12,728 bases of DNA from an uncultured Pseudomonas sp. GTDB taxonomy: Bacteria > Pseudomonadota > Gammaproteobacteria > Pseudomonadales > Pseudomonadaceae. Positions 6,979-12,728 of this stretch are shown piece by piece. The stretch spans positions 1-12,728 of the forward strand of contig CALMID010000066.1 of assembly GCA_937863915.1 (NCBI GenBank), read 5' to 3'. Within the stretch, counting starts at the first letter, position 1. Each line of letters opens with the position of its first letter. The translations under genes and the position numbers were made by a program. The notes beneath the pieces are model-generated. The model was not told the DNA's origin. It did no database searches and saw nothing but the letters and a program-made list of their open reading frames with translations.

Positions 6979-9300
6979 CTACACCTCCTGCGCCTCGCGC
7001 TCGCCCAGCCAGGCAACCAGCGCCTCGGCCGGTAGCGGGCGACTGATGAAATAACCCTGCACGCAATCGCAGCCCCACTGCCGCAGCAACGCCAGCGCGC
7101 CGGCCTGCTCGACCCCCTCGGCCACCACCTTCAGGCCCAGGCTGTGGCTCATTTCGATGGTCGAGCGGACGATCACCGCATCCTCACTGCGCGCATCCAG
7201 CTCGCGGACGAAGCTCTGGTCGATCTTCAGCTCCTGCACCGGCATGCGCTTGAGCTGCGCCAGGGAGGAATAGCCAGTGCCGAAGTCATCCACTGACAGG
7301 CCGATGCCCAGCCCGCGCAGGCCATCCAGTACCGCCAGGGCTCGAGCCTGGTCCTGCATCACCGCGCTCTCGGTGATCTCGAACACCAACTGCGCGGGCT
7401 CGATTCGATGCTGACGGATTAGCCCGGCGACCCTTTCGACCAGCTCGACCTGCAACAGGTCGTCGGCACTGACGTTGAGCGATAGCTGCAGGTGCAGGCC
7501 GTTGGCATTCCACTCTCCAAGCTGGCGACAACCCTCTTCGATGACCCAGGCGGTGAGCAGGCCGATGCTGCCGGTGCGCTCAGCCAGGGGAATGAATTCG
7601 CCAGGCGAGACCATGCCGTAGAGCGGGTGCTGCCAGCGCAGTAGCGCCTCGGCCTGGCGCACCCGATCCAGACGCAGATCGAGCTTGGGCTGGAAGTGCA
7701 GCAGCAGCCCGCCCTGCTGCGGCGCATGACGCAGGGCGCGGATCAGGTCGATCTGCCGGCGGTAGTCGCTGTCGCGGCCCTGCTGGTAGACCTGCAGGCG
7801 CTCGGGCGACTGCAGCGCATCCTGCAGGGCAATATCGACCCGCCGCAGCAGCAACTCCGGTTCATCGCCATCACTCGGAGCCGCCGCCACGCCCAGGGCG
7901 ATGTCCAGACTCAGGGCCTGCTCGCCCAGCCAAAGCGGCTTGCCCAGCAACTGCTGGATGCGATCGACCAGCGCCACACTGGCCTCAGCGTCGCGGCCGT
8001 CGAGCAGCAGGAGGAATTCGTCGTCGGCCAGGCGCGCGGCGCTGTCGCCCAGCCCCAAGACTGCTTCCAGGCGCAGGCGCAGCGCGGGCAACAGTTGCTC
8101 GGCCGTCGCGTCAGAGAGACTGTCGAGCAGTTGCCGGTAGTTCTTCAGTGCCAGCGCCACCAGGCCCACCGGCCGGCCGGCCTGTAGCGCACTGCCGATG
8201 CGCTCCAGCGCCAGGCTGCGATTGGCCAGACCGCTGACGGCATCGTGCAGGGCGTTGTGCGCCAACTGCCGCTCGCGCTCAGCGATCGCCTCCTGCATCT
8301 GGCCGAACACCCGCGCCAGGCGGCCAAATTCGTCGCGACCGGCGATGGCGATGGGCTCGGCGTAGTCGCCCTGGCCAATGCGCTCGGCGACCCGGGTCAG
8401 CTCGCTCAACGGCCGCGAGATGGCCCTCGCCAGGGCCAGAGCCAGCAGAAGCGACGCCAACAGCGCCACCAAGGTGACACTGAAAAGGTCGCGATCCAGG
8501 CCAACGAACCCTTCCATGGCCTGCTGCAGCGAGCCGTGCAGAAAGGCCTCGACACGTCCTCGCGCCAAATCGCCCAGCGGTATGGCGCGACTGAGGTAGA
8601 GCTCACCGTTCAGCCGCTGATCGTGCGGCACGCCAGCGCGACTGTCGCGCAGCAACGCAGCCAGCTCTAGGGGGCTGGGGGTCAGGCTGCTGCTATAGGC
8701 CAGCACGGCCTCGGGGCTGTGAGCGGCCAGGGTCAGCTCCAGCCCGGTGAGCGAACGCAGCTCCTCAATCACCGGACGATCCAGCGCGAATCCCATGACC
8801 ACCCGAGCCACCGGCACGGGTGCCCGTACCGGGCTGTCGACCAGCAGATGCAACTGGCCGCGCACCGGCACCAGCAACGGCCCTCCCGAGCTCACAGCCT
8901 GCAGGGCGAGCGCATCGAAGCCGGGCTTGCGTTGCTCCCCGGCCAGACTGGAGGCGATCAGCCGACCATTGAGATCTAACAGCAGCGCTTCGTCGGCGCG
9001 GATCCGGGCAGCGTGGTTGAGCAGCGCCGAGCGCAGGGTCGGCGCGTCGCCACTGGCAACCGCCTCCTTGAAGCCGAAGTCGGCGGCCAGCACGCTCACT
9101 GCATCGCTCAGTTGCTGGCGACGCACCTCCAGCAGCCGCTGCAACACCTTCTCGCCCACCTCCAGGCGCTGCGCAGTCTGCTCGCGAACCGCCTCGCCCA
9201 CTGCCAGGCGGGCGAACAGATAGACGCTGGCCATCACCGCCGCCAACAGCAATACCAGCGCCAACACCAGGCGCGCCTGGAAACTATTGAGGCGATTCAC
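6979..9300 (-). CDS. Membrane sensor with dCache_3-like, HAMP, GGDEF (degenerate) and EAL domains; probable c-di-GMP phosphodiesterase
   Basis: Numbered from the chosen GTG, the protein has 773 residues. TM1 is at about 8-31; a periplasmic double-Cache sensor (dCache_3 type) spans about 32-272; TM2 is at about 274-294; HAMP follows to about 345; GGDEF is at 346-509 and EAL at about 515-765. The GGDEF signature is ARLADDEF (422-429), so cyclase activity is unlikely. The EAL domain keeps AEALLRW (550-556), SLNVS (607-611), FEITES (640-645), DDFGTGYSSL (671-680), LKID (691-694), EGVEQ (728-732) and QGYFISRPLP (748-757), consistent with hydrolysis of c-di-GMP. The GTG at 9298-9300 has GAGGA 8 bases upstream. 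An ATG at 9307-9309 has that motif too close, and frames reaching 9378 use a non-ATG start deep inside the upstream gene. The chosen start overlaps the cupredoxin gene by 17 bases. The signal sensed in the periplasm is unknown. Confidence 0.9.
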   Translation of the reverse strand: MNRLNSFQARLVLALVLLLAAVMASVYLFARLAVGEAVREQTAQRLEVGEKVLQRLLEVRRQQLSDAVSVLAADFGFKEAVASGDAPTLRSALLNHAARIRADEALLLDLNGRLIASSLAGEQRKPGFDALALQAVSSGGPLLVPVRGQLHLLVDSPVRAPVPVARVVMGFALDRPVIEELRSLTGLELTLAAHSPEAVLAYSSSLTPSPLELAALLRDSRAGVPHDQRLNGELYLSRAIPLGDLARGRVEAFLHGSLQQAMEGFVGLDRDLFSVTLVALLASLLLALALARAISRPLSELTRVAERIGQGDYAEPIAIAGRDEFGRLARVFGQMQEAIAERERQLAHNALHDAVSGLANRSLALERIGSALQAGRPVGLVALALKNYRQLLDSLSDATAEQLLPALRLRLEAVLGLGDSAARLADDEFLLLLDGRDAEASVALVDRIQQLLGKPLWLGEQALSLDIALGVAAAPSDGDEPELLLRRVDIALQDALQSPERLQVYQQGRDSDYRRQIDLIRALRHAPQQGGLLLHFQPKLDLRLDRVRQAEALLRWQHPLYGMVSPGEFIPLAERTGSIGLLTAWVIEEGCRQLGEWNANGLHLQLSLNVSADDLLQVELVERVAGLIRQHRIEPAQLVFEITESAVMQDQARALAVLDGLRGLGIGLSVDDFGTGYSSLAQLKRMPVQELKIDQSFVRELDARSEDAVIVRSTIEMSHSLGLKVVAEGVEQAGALALLRQWGCDCVQGYFISRPLPAEALVAWLGEREAQEV
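6982..6989 (-). promoter_or_regulatory. Strong ribosome binding site inside the end of the GGDEF-EAL gene
   Basis: On the - strand it reads AGGAGGTG, a near-perfect match to the 16S rRNA 3' end. It lies within the last codons of the sensor gene and directly serves the DUF3034 ATG, which abuts the TAG (TAGATG). The outer-membrane protein may be translated more strongly than the sensor from the same message. Confidence 0.8.
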
Positions 9301-9961
9301 GCAGGGCATCCTCAAAGGCCTGACCAAAGGCCGAGGGCGCCGGCGGCCGCTGCACCAGCGGCGCGACCTGCCACTCAAGGCTCAGCGACTGGTTGAGCCC
9401 CGCCGCGCCAACCGCCAGCTCACCACGTGCCTGGGGCAGCAGATCGGGGTTGCTCGGATGCCAGAGTCCCAGCTGGTAGTCGCCCGGCGGCAGTTCGAAG
9501 TTAACCCGGCCCAGGGCATCGGTTACGGCAAACAGGGGGGCGTCAGTGATGTAAAGGTAACCGACCATCCAGTCGTGAATGTTGCAACCCAGCACCACCA
9601 GTCCGGGCTTGTCGAACAGCACCGGTTCGGCCGGCGTGCCCGAGTACAGGCGCAGTTCGAAACGCTTGGCCGGGGAGAAGGAGTAGACGTGGTGACGCAC
9701 CCGGTCGCGATTGGGAAAGTTCACCGCGGTGCCGGTGCGTACCGCCAGCACCGGCGGCACAAAGGCCTTGTCGACCTGCGCCAGTTCCACGGGGCCCGTC
9801 GTCTGCGCCGCCAGGCCCGCACCTTCCAGGCTGAGCACCGCGAACTCGACCGGTCGGCCATCGCGATCCAGCACCTGCAACTGCAGACTCGCCGCTCCGG
9901 CCAGCGCCGGCAGCAGCGCCGGCAGCAGCCCCAGCGTCAGCCCCCACCCCCATTTTGTCAT
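9284..9961 (-). CDS. Exported cupredoxin-domain protein (family often labelled 'methylamine utilization protein')
   Basis: The 225-residue protein begins at ATG 9959-9961, with GAGGAG 9 bases upstream. The signal peptide (MTKWGWGLTLGLLPALLPAL) is probably cut near residue 23. Two short Ig-like or carboxypeptidase-regulatory-like stretches (LQLQVLDRDGRPVEFAVLSL, and ALGRVNFELPPGDYQLGLW at about 149-167) flank a copper fold. The likely type 1 copper ligands are H90 or H91 (VRHHVYSF), C126, H129 and M132 (CNIHDWMVGYLYI). The C-x2-H-x2-M spacing matches amicyanin, which explains the family's usual name. No methylamine dehydrogenase gene is nearby, so that name should not be read as a pathway. It is the first gene of the - strand operon and overlaps the sensor gene by 17 bases. 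It probably carries electrons or binds copper in the periplasm; its partner is unknown. The frame stays open upstream to 10057, but only through a non-ATG start or an ATG at 10013-10015 that lacks a signal peptide at its N-terminus. Confidence 0.85.
   Translation of the reverse strand: MTKWGWGLTLGLLPALLPALAGAASLQLQVLDRDGRPVEFAVLSLEGAGLAAQTTGPVELAQVDKAFVPPVLAVRTGTAVNFPNRDRVRHHVYSFSPAKRFELRLYSGTPAEPVLFDKPGLVVLGCNIHDWMVGYLYITDAPLFAVTDALGRVNFELPPGDYQLGLWHPSNPDLLPQARGELAVGAAGLNQSLSLEWQVAPLVQRPPAPSAFGQAFEDALRESPQ
9309..9313 (-). promoter_or_regulatory. Ribosome binding site deciding the GTG start of the GGDEF-EAL gene
   Basis: On the - strand it reads GAGGA, 8 bases before GTG 9298-9300. It partly overlaps the alternative ATG at 9307-9309, which leaves that ATG without proper spacing. 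The site lies inside the cupredoxin coding sequence, so sensor translation is probably coupled to it. Confidence 0.6.
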
Positions 9962-9970
9962 CGCCACCGA

Positions 9971-9976
9971 CTCCTC
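9971..9976 (-). promoter_or_regulatory. Ribosome binding site of the cupredoxin gene
   Basis: On the - strand it reads GAGGAG, 9 bases before ATG 9959-9961. It supports the short form whose first residues are the signal peptide. I find no convincing sigma-70 promoter for this operon in the 171-base divergent gap; a TTGACC at 10005-10000 (- strand) has no good -10 partner. Confidence 0.65.
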
Positions 9977-9983
9977 GAGCGCC

Positions 9984-10093
9984 AGCTTGAAGCTTAGCCG
10001 GTCAACTCGGTGCATGCCCAGCTCACTCCGCGGTCCGCTTCCAGTCTTATTCAGCAATACCGACCCACTTGACCTTCAAGCTGACTTCAAGCT
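9984..10093. repeat. Three copies of the 9-mer CTTCAAGCT in the divergent gap
   Basis: Copies lie at 10074-10082 and 10085-10093 (+ strand, 11 bases apart, about one helical turn) and at 9984-9992 (- strand, as AGCTTGAAG). The two + copies fall in the promoter spacer of the flavin oxidoreductase; the third lies just upstream of the cupredoxin ribosome site. They may be half-sites of one regulator serving both directions, or partly chance. Confidence 0.55.
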
Positions 10094-10099
10094 TAGGCT
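10069..10099 (+). promoter_or_regulatory. MerR-type promoter with a 19-base spacer, upstream of the flavin oxidoreductase
   Basis: The -35 box is TTGACC (10069-10074) and the -10 box TAGGCT (10094-10099), with 19 bases between. That is 2 longer than optimal, the hallmark of promoters activated by MerR-family regulators (SoxR, CueR). Centred in the spacer is an imperfect palindrome: ACCTTCAAG (10072-10080), CTGA, CTTCAAGCT (10085-10093), matching 7 of 9 in the arms. Transcription would start near 10106, giving a leader of about 27 bases before ATG 10133. The regulator is not encoded in this window. Confidence 0.6.
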
Positions 10100-10132
10100 C
10101 TACCGTAATTGCCACTCACCCCAGAGACGCAC

Positions 10133-11374
10133 ATGCCCACACCCAACCTGTTCTCCCCTCTATCACTGCCCTGCGGCGCGATACTGCCCAACCGTCTGGG
10201 CAAGGCGGCCATGGAGGAAAACCTTGCCGAAGCCGGCCAGTTGCCCGGCGCCACCCTGACCGACCTGTACCGCTGCTGGAGCCAGGGCGGCACCGGCCTG
10301 CTGATCACCGGCAATGTCATGGTCGATGGCAGTGCCATGACCGGCCCCGGCGGCGTGGTGCTGGAACCGGGCGTGCCGCTGCAGCCGTTCCGCGACTGGG
10401 CCGAGGCGGCCAAGTCCGGCGGCGCGCAGGTGTGGATGCAGCTCAACCATCCGGGCCGGCAGACCTATGCCAACCTGGGCGGCAAGCTGTGGGCGCCCTC
10501 GGCGGTGGCGCTGGATCTGGGCAAGCACTCGAAGCTGTTCGGCGTACCCAGGGCCATGGACGAGCAGGACATCGCCGAGCTGATCGAACGCTTTGCCAGC
10601 AGCGCCCAGCTGGCCGAGCAGGCCGGCTTCGACGGCGTGCAGATCCACGCGGCGCACGGCTACCTGCTGTCGCAATTCCTCTCGCCGCTGACCAACCAGC
10701 GCACCGACCGCTGGGGCGGCAGCCTGGAAAACCGCGCGCGTCTGCTGGTGGAGGTGATCAGGGCCGTGCGCGCACGCGTTTCGCCGCGCTTTGCCGTGGC
10801 GGTCAAGCTCAATTCGGCGGACTTCCAGCGCGGCGGCTTCGATGATGCCGACGCCCTGGCCGTGCTGCAGCTGCTCAACGAACTGCCGGTGGACCTGGTC
10901 GAGCTGTCCGGCGGCAGCTACGAGAGCCCGGCCATGCAGGGGCGCACCGCCGATGGCCGCACCCTGGCCCGCGAAGCCTACTTCCTCGAGTTCGCCGCCA
11001 AACTGGCCGGCAAGGCACGCATGCCGCTGATGACCACCGGTGGCATCCGCCGCCGCGCGGTGGCCGAAGAGGTGCTGAATCAGGGCGTGGCAGTGGTCGG
11101 CATGGCCACGGCGCTGACCGTCATTCCGGACCTGCCGGCCCGCTGGCAGGCCGGTGACGATGCTGTGGCCGAACTGCCGGTGGTGAACTGGAACGACAAG
11201 GTGCTCTCGGCCGTGGCCACCATGGCCGTTATCCGCCGCCAGCTGCGCCGCCTGGGCAGCCGCCGGGCCAGCAAGCCGGACGCCTCCCCCGTCGTCTCGC
11301 TGCTGCTCGACCGCCTGCGCCTGAGCCGCCTGACCCGCCGCTACCGGCACTGGCTGGCGCAGCGTCAGGCTTAA
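10133..11374 (+). CDS. Old yellow enzyme family FMN-dependent NAD(P)H:flavin oxidoreductase
   Basis: This 413-residue cytoplasmic TIM-barrel enzyme of the Oxidored_FMN family reduces activated C=C bonds of enones or related electrophiles with NAD(P)H. Visible motifs are PNRLGKAAMEE (19-29), the flavin-contacting QLNHPGRQ (103-110), and the active-site block GFDGVQIHAAHGYLLSQFLS (165-184) with H172, H175 and Y177. It is followed by SPLTNQRTDRWGGSLENR (184-201) and the phosphate-binding TTGGIR (301-306). The C-terminal 50 residues are very basic (RRQLRRLGSRRAS and on), a tail beyond the barrel. ATG 10133 fits family N-termini (LFSPLSL); an in-frame TTG at 10109 is too close to the promoter. The ribosome site is weak (CAGAG). 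The gene is divergent from the cupredoxin operon and preceded by a MerR-type promoter, consistent with induction by electrophile, oxidative or metal stress (inference). Confidence 0.92.
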   Translation: MPTPNLFSPLSLPCGAILPNRLGKAAMEENLAEAGQLPGATLTDLYRCWSQGGTGLLITGNVMVDGSAMTGPGGVVLEPGVPLQPFRDWAEAAKSGGAQVWMQLNHPGRQTYANLGGKLWAPSAVALDLGKHSKLFGVPRAMDEQDIAELIERFASSAQLAEQAGFDGVQIHAAHGYLLSQFLSPLTNQRTDRWGGSLENRARLLVEVIRAVRARVSPRFAVAVKLNSADFQRGGFDDADALAVLQLLNELPVDLVELSGGSYESPAMQGRTADGRTLAREAYFLEFAAKLAGKARMPLMTTGGIRRRAVAEEVLNQGVAVVGMATALTVIPDLPARWQAGDDAVAELPVVNWNDKVLSAVATMAVIRRQLRRLGSRRASKPDASPVVSLLLDRLRLSRLTRRYRHWLAQRQA

Positions 11375-11387
11375 AGCACATGCCCGC

Positions 11388-11416
11388 TGTTGGGCTTAGC
11401 GGCGCTCAACCCAACC
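11388..11416. repeat. REP-like extragenic palindrome
   Basis: The arms GTTGGG (11389-11394) and CCCAAC (11410-11415) enclose a partly paired centre (AGCGGCGCT). The whole resembles the widespread proteobacterial extragenic palindrome of the form TGTTGGGCTTCG...CTCAACCCAACCTACG. It lies 14 bases after the flavin oxidoreductase stop, a usual place for such elements. Resemblance is from memory and was not searched. Confidence 0.55.
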
Positions 11417-11432
11417 TGCGGCATCATCCATA

Positions 11433-11471
11433 AAAAACGGCCTGCCTCCTCTCGGAGCACGGGCCGTTTTT
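11433..11471. terminator. Bidirectional intrinsic terminator between the oxidoreductase gene and putP
   Basis: AAAAACGGCC (11433-11442) pairs with GGCCGTTTTT (11462-11471), and an inner CTCC/GGAG stem (11446-11449, 11454-11457) extends it. On either strand the GC stem is followed by a run of T, so it should stop transcription of both converging genes. It ends 14 bases before the putP stop. Confidence 0.85.
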
Positions 11472-11485
11472 CATTGCAGCGCATC

Positions 11486-12728
11486 TTACTGGGCGTCGAG
11501 GTATTCCTGCTCGGCCTTGTCGAAGCGCTGGGACATAGCCGCCGAAGGGCCATTGCCGATACGGCTGAACAGCAGGATGGCCAGAGTGGCGAGGATGAAG
11601 CCCGGGATGATTTCGTACAGGCCCAGACCGATCCAGTTCTTCCACACCACCACGGTCACCGCGCCGACCACCATGCCGGCCAGGGCGCCGTTGCGGGTCA
11701 TGCCCTTCCACAGCACGGACAGAATCACCACCGGACCGAAGGCCGCGCCAAAACCGGCCCAGGCGTAGGACACCAGACCCAGCACGCGGTTTTCCGGGTT
11801 GGAAGCCAGGGCGATGGCCACCACGGCCACCAGCAGCACCATGGCGCGACCGACCCAGACCAGTTCGTTCTGGCTGGCGTTCTTGCGCAGGAAGGCCTTG
11901 TAGAAGTCCTCGGTCAGGGCGCTGGAGCAGACCAGCAGCTGGCAGCTCAGGGTCGACATCACCGCCGCCAGAATGGCCGACAGCAGCACACCGGCGATCC
12001 ACGGATTGAACAGCAGCTTGGCCAGTTCGATGAACACGCGCTCGGGGTTCTCCCTGACCGCGCCGGCCAGCTCCGGATGGGCGGAGAAGTAGGCGATGCC
12101 GAAGAAGCCCACGGCCACGGCGCCGCCCAGGCAGAGGATCATCCAGGTCATGGAGATGCGGCGGGCAGCCGGAATGGCCTTGACCGACTCGGCGGCCATG
12201 AAGCGCGCCAGGATGTGCGGCTGGCCGAAGTAGCCCAGGCCCCAGGCCATCAGCGAGATCACGCCGACGAAGGTGGCGCCCTTGAGCATGTCGAAGTGGC
12301 TCGGGTCGACCGCCTCGATGGCGGTGAAGGTCGGCTCGACGCCGCCGGTGGCCAGCATCACCACCACCGGGGTGAGGATCAGGGCGAAGATCATCAGGGT
12401 GGCCTGCACGGTGTCGGTCCAGCTCACCGCGAGGAAGCCGCCGATGAAGGTGTAGGCGATGGTCGCCGCGGCACCGGCCCACAGGGCGGTCTCGTAGCTC
12501 ATGCCGAAGGTGCTCTCGAACAGGCGCGCACCGGCCACCACACCGGAGGCGCAGTAGATGGTGAAGAACACCAGAATCACCAGCGCCGAGAAGATGCGCA
12601 GGATGCGGCTGTTGTCCTCGAAACGGGTGGTGAAGTAATCCGGCAGGGTCAGGGCGTTGCCGTTGTGCTCGGTCTGCACGCGCAGGCGGCCGGCGACGAA
12701 CAGCCAGTTGAGGTAGGCGCCGACGATC
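11486..12728 (-). CDS. putP: Sodium/proline symporter PutP (5' end outside window)
   Basis: The - strand frame is open from the right edge to a stop at 11486-11488, giving about 413 residues. The missing N-terminus is roughly 80 residues of a usual length near 500. It matches E. coli PutP almost word for word in several blocks: GAYLNWLFVAGRLRVQTEHN, RILRI.SALVIL, FFTIYCASG, ARLFESTFGMSYETALWAGA, MGWGLGYFGQPHILARFM-like, and VMSTLSCQLLVCSSA. The last holds the Ser-Thr pair that corresponds to the sodium-binding S340-T341. It is an inner-membrane protein of the SSS (LeuT-fold) family that takes up proline with sodium, as carbon and nitrogen source or osmoprotectant. A GTG at 12677-12679 is an internal Val codon, not the start. 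The promoter, and any putA neighbour, would lie beyond the window. Confidence 0.97.
   Translation of the reverse strand, partial: IVGAYLNWLFVAGRLRVQTEHNGNALTLPDYFTTRFEDNSRILRIFSALVILVFFTIYCASGVVAGARLFESTFGMSYETALWAGAAATIAYTFIGGFLAVSWTDTVQATLMIFALILTPVVVMLATGGVEPTFTAIEAVDPSHFDMLKGATFVGVISLMAWGLGYFGQPHILARFMAAESVKAIPAARRISMTWMILCLGGAVAVGFFGIAYFSAHPELAGAVRENPERVFIELAKLLFNPWIAGVLLSAILAAVMSTLSCQLLVCSSALTEDFYKAFLRKNASQNELVWVGRAMVLLVAVVAIALASNPENRVLGLVSYAWAGFGAAFGPVVILSVLWKGMTRNGALAGMVVGAVTVVVWKNWIGLGLYEIIPGFILATLAILLFSRIGNGPSAAMSQRFDKAEQEYLDAQ

Noticed and set aside
9284..9961. Methylamine utilization locus
   Set aside because: Only the cupredoxin resembles a component of that pathway; no dehydrogenase subunits or maturation genes are present.
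9962..10057. Upstream extension of the cupredoxin protein
   Set aside because: It would need a TTG start, or an ATG at 10015 that buries the signal peptide; ATG 9961 has a good ribosome site and starts directly with the signal peptide.
10109..10132. TTG start for the oxidoreductase
   Set aside because: It lies within a few bases of the predicted transcription start, and the added residues match nothing in the family; ATG 10133 fits.
10163..11350. Long - strand open frame (395 codons) opposite the flavin oxidoreductase
   Set aside because: The + strand encodes clear old yellow enzyme motifs; the antisense product is low-complexity Ala/Gly/Gln/His with no known motif.
11424..12482. Second - strand frame overlapping putP
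   Set aside because: It is out of frame with the unmistakable PutP sequence and gives an Arg/Gly/His-rich product typical of a shadow frame.
1..12728. tRNA, rRNA, CRISPR, transposon, phage or riboswitch
   Set aside because: None was seen: gaps are short, no spaced repeat arrays, no terminal inverted repeats or transposase-like proteins, and no leader long enough for a riboswitch.

Overview
The window is a G+C-rich, densely coded segment of a gammaproteobacterial chromosome, most likely Pseudomonas. The call rests on codon use, the close PutP match to the enterobacterial/pseudomonad form, and the gene families present. It holds eight complete genes and two cut by the window edges. I see no rRNA, tRNA, CRISPR array, insertion sequence or phage gene, and no intergenic gap longer than about 170 bases.

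Left block, + strand (1-4517): the end of a TetR-like regulator, then a periplasmic adaptor and an inner-membrane RND pump. The spacings of 2 and 1 bases indicate one operon. No outer-membrane channel gene follows, so the pump probably borrows a channel encoded elsewhere. A GC hairpin separates it from the converging next operon.

Central block, - strand (9961 down to 4551): five tightly packed genes, in transcription order. They are an exported amicyanin-like cupredoxin; a membrane dCache-HAMP-GGDEF-EAL protein with a degenerate GGDEF and an apparently complete EAL site; a DUF3034 outer-membrane protein; a lipoprotein form of a group 1 truncated hemoglobin; and a GAF-HD-GYP protein. The first four overlap or abut (17-base overlap, stop touching start, TGATG). 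The HD-GYP gene follows after 35 bases with its own strong ribosome site. The set places a copper site, a haem site and an outer-membrane protein beside a sensor that reads the periplasm and probably degrades cyclic-di-GMP. This is the best candidate for an under-described system: an envelope redox- or gas-sensing module that lowers c-di-GMP. That function is inference.

Right block: a divergent old-yellow-enzyme-type flavin oxidoreductase (+, 10133-11374). Its promoter looks like a MerR-family target: TTGACC, a 19-base spacer holding an imperfect palindrome, then TAGGCT. The 9-mer CTTCAAGCT occurs three times in the divergent gap. After the gene come a REP-like extragenic palindrome and a strong bidirectional terminator, then putP (sodium/proline symporter) on the - strand, which runs off the right edge.
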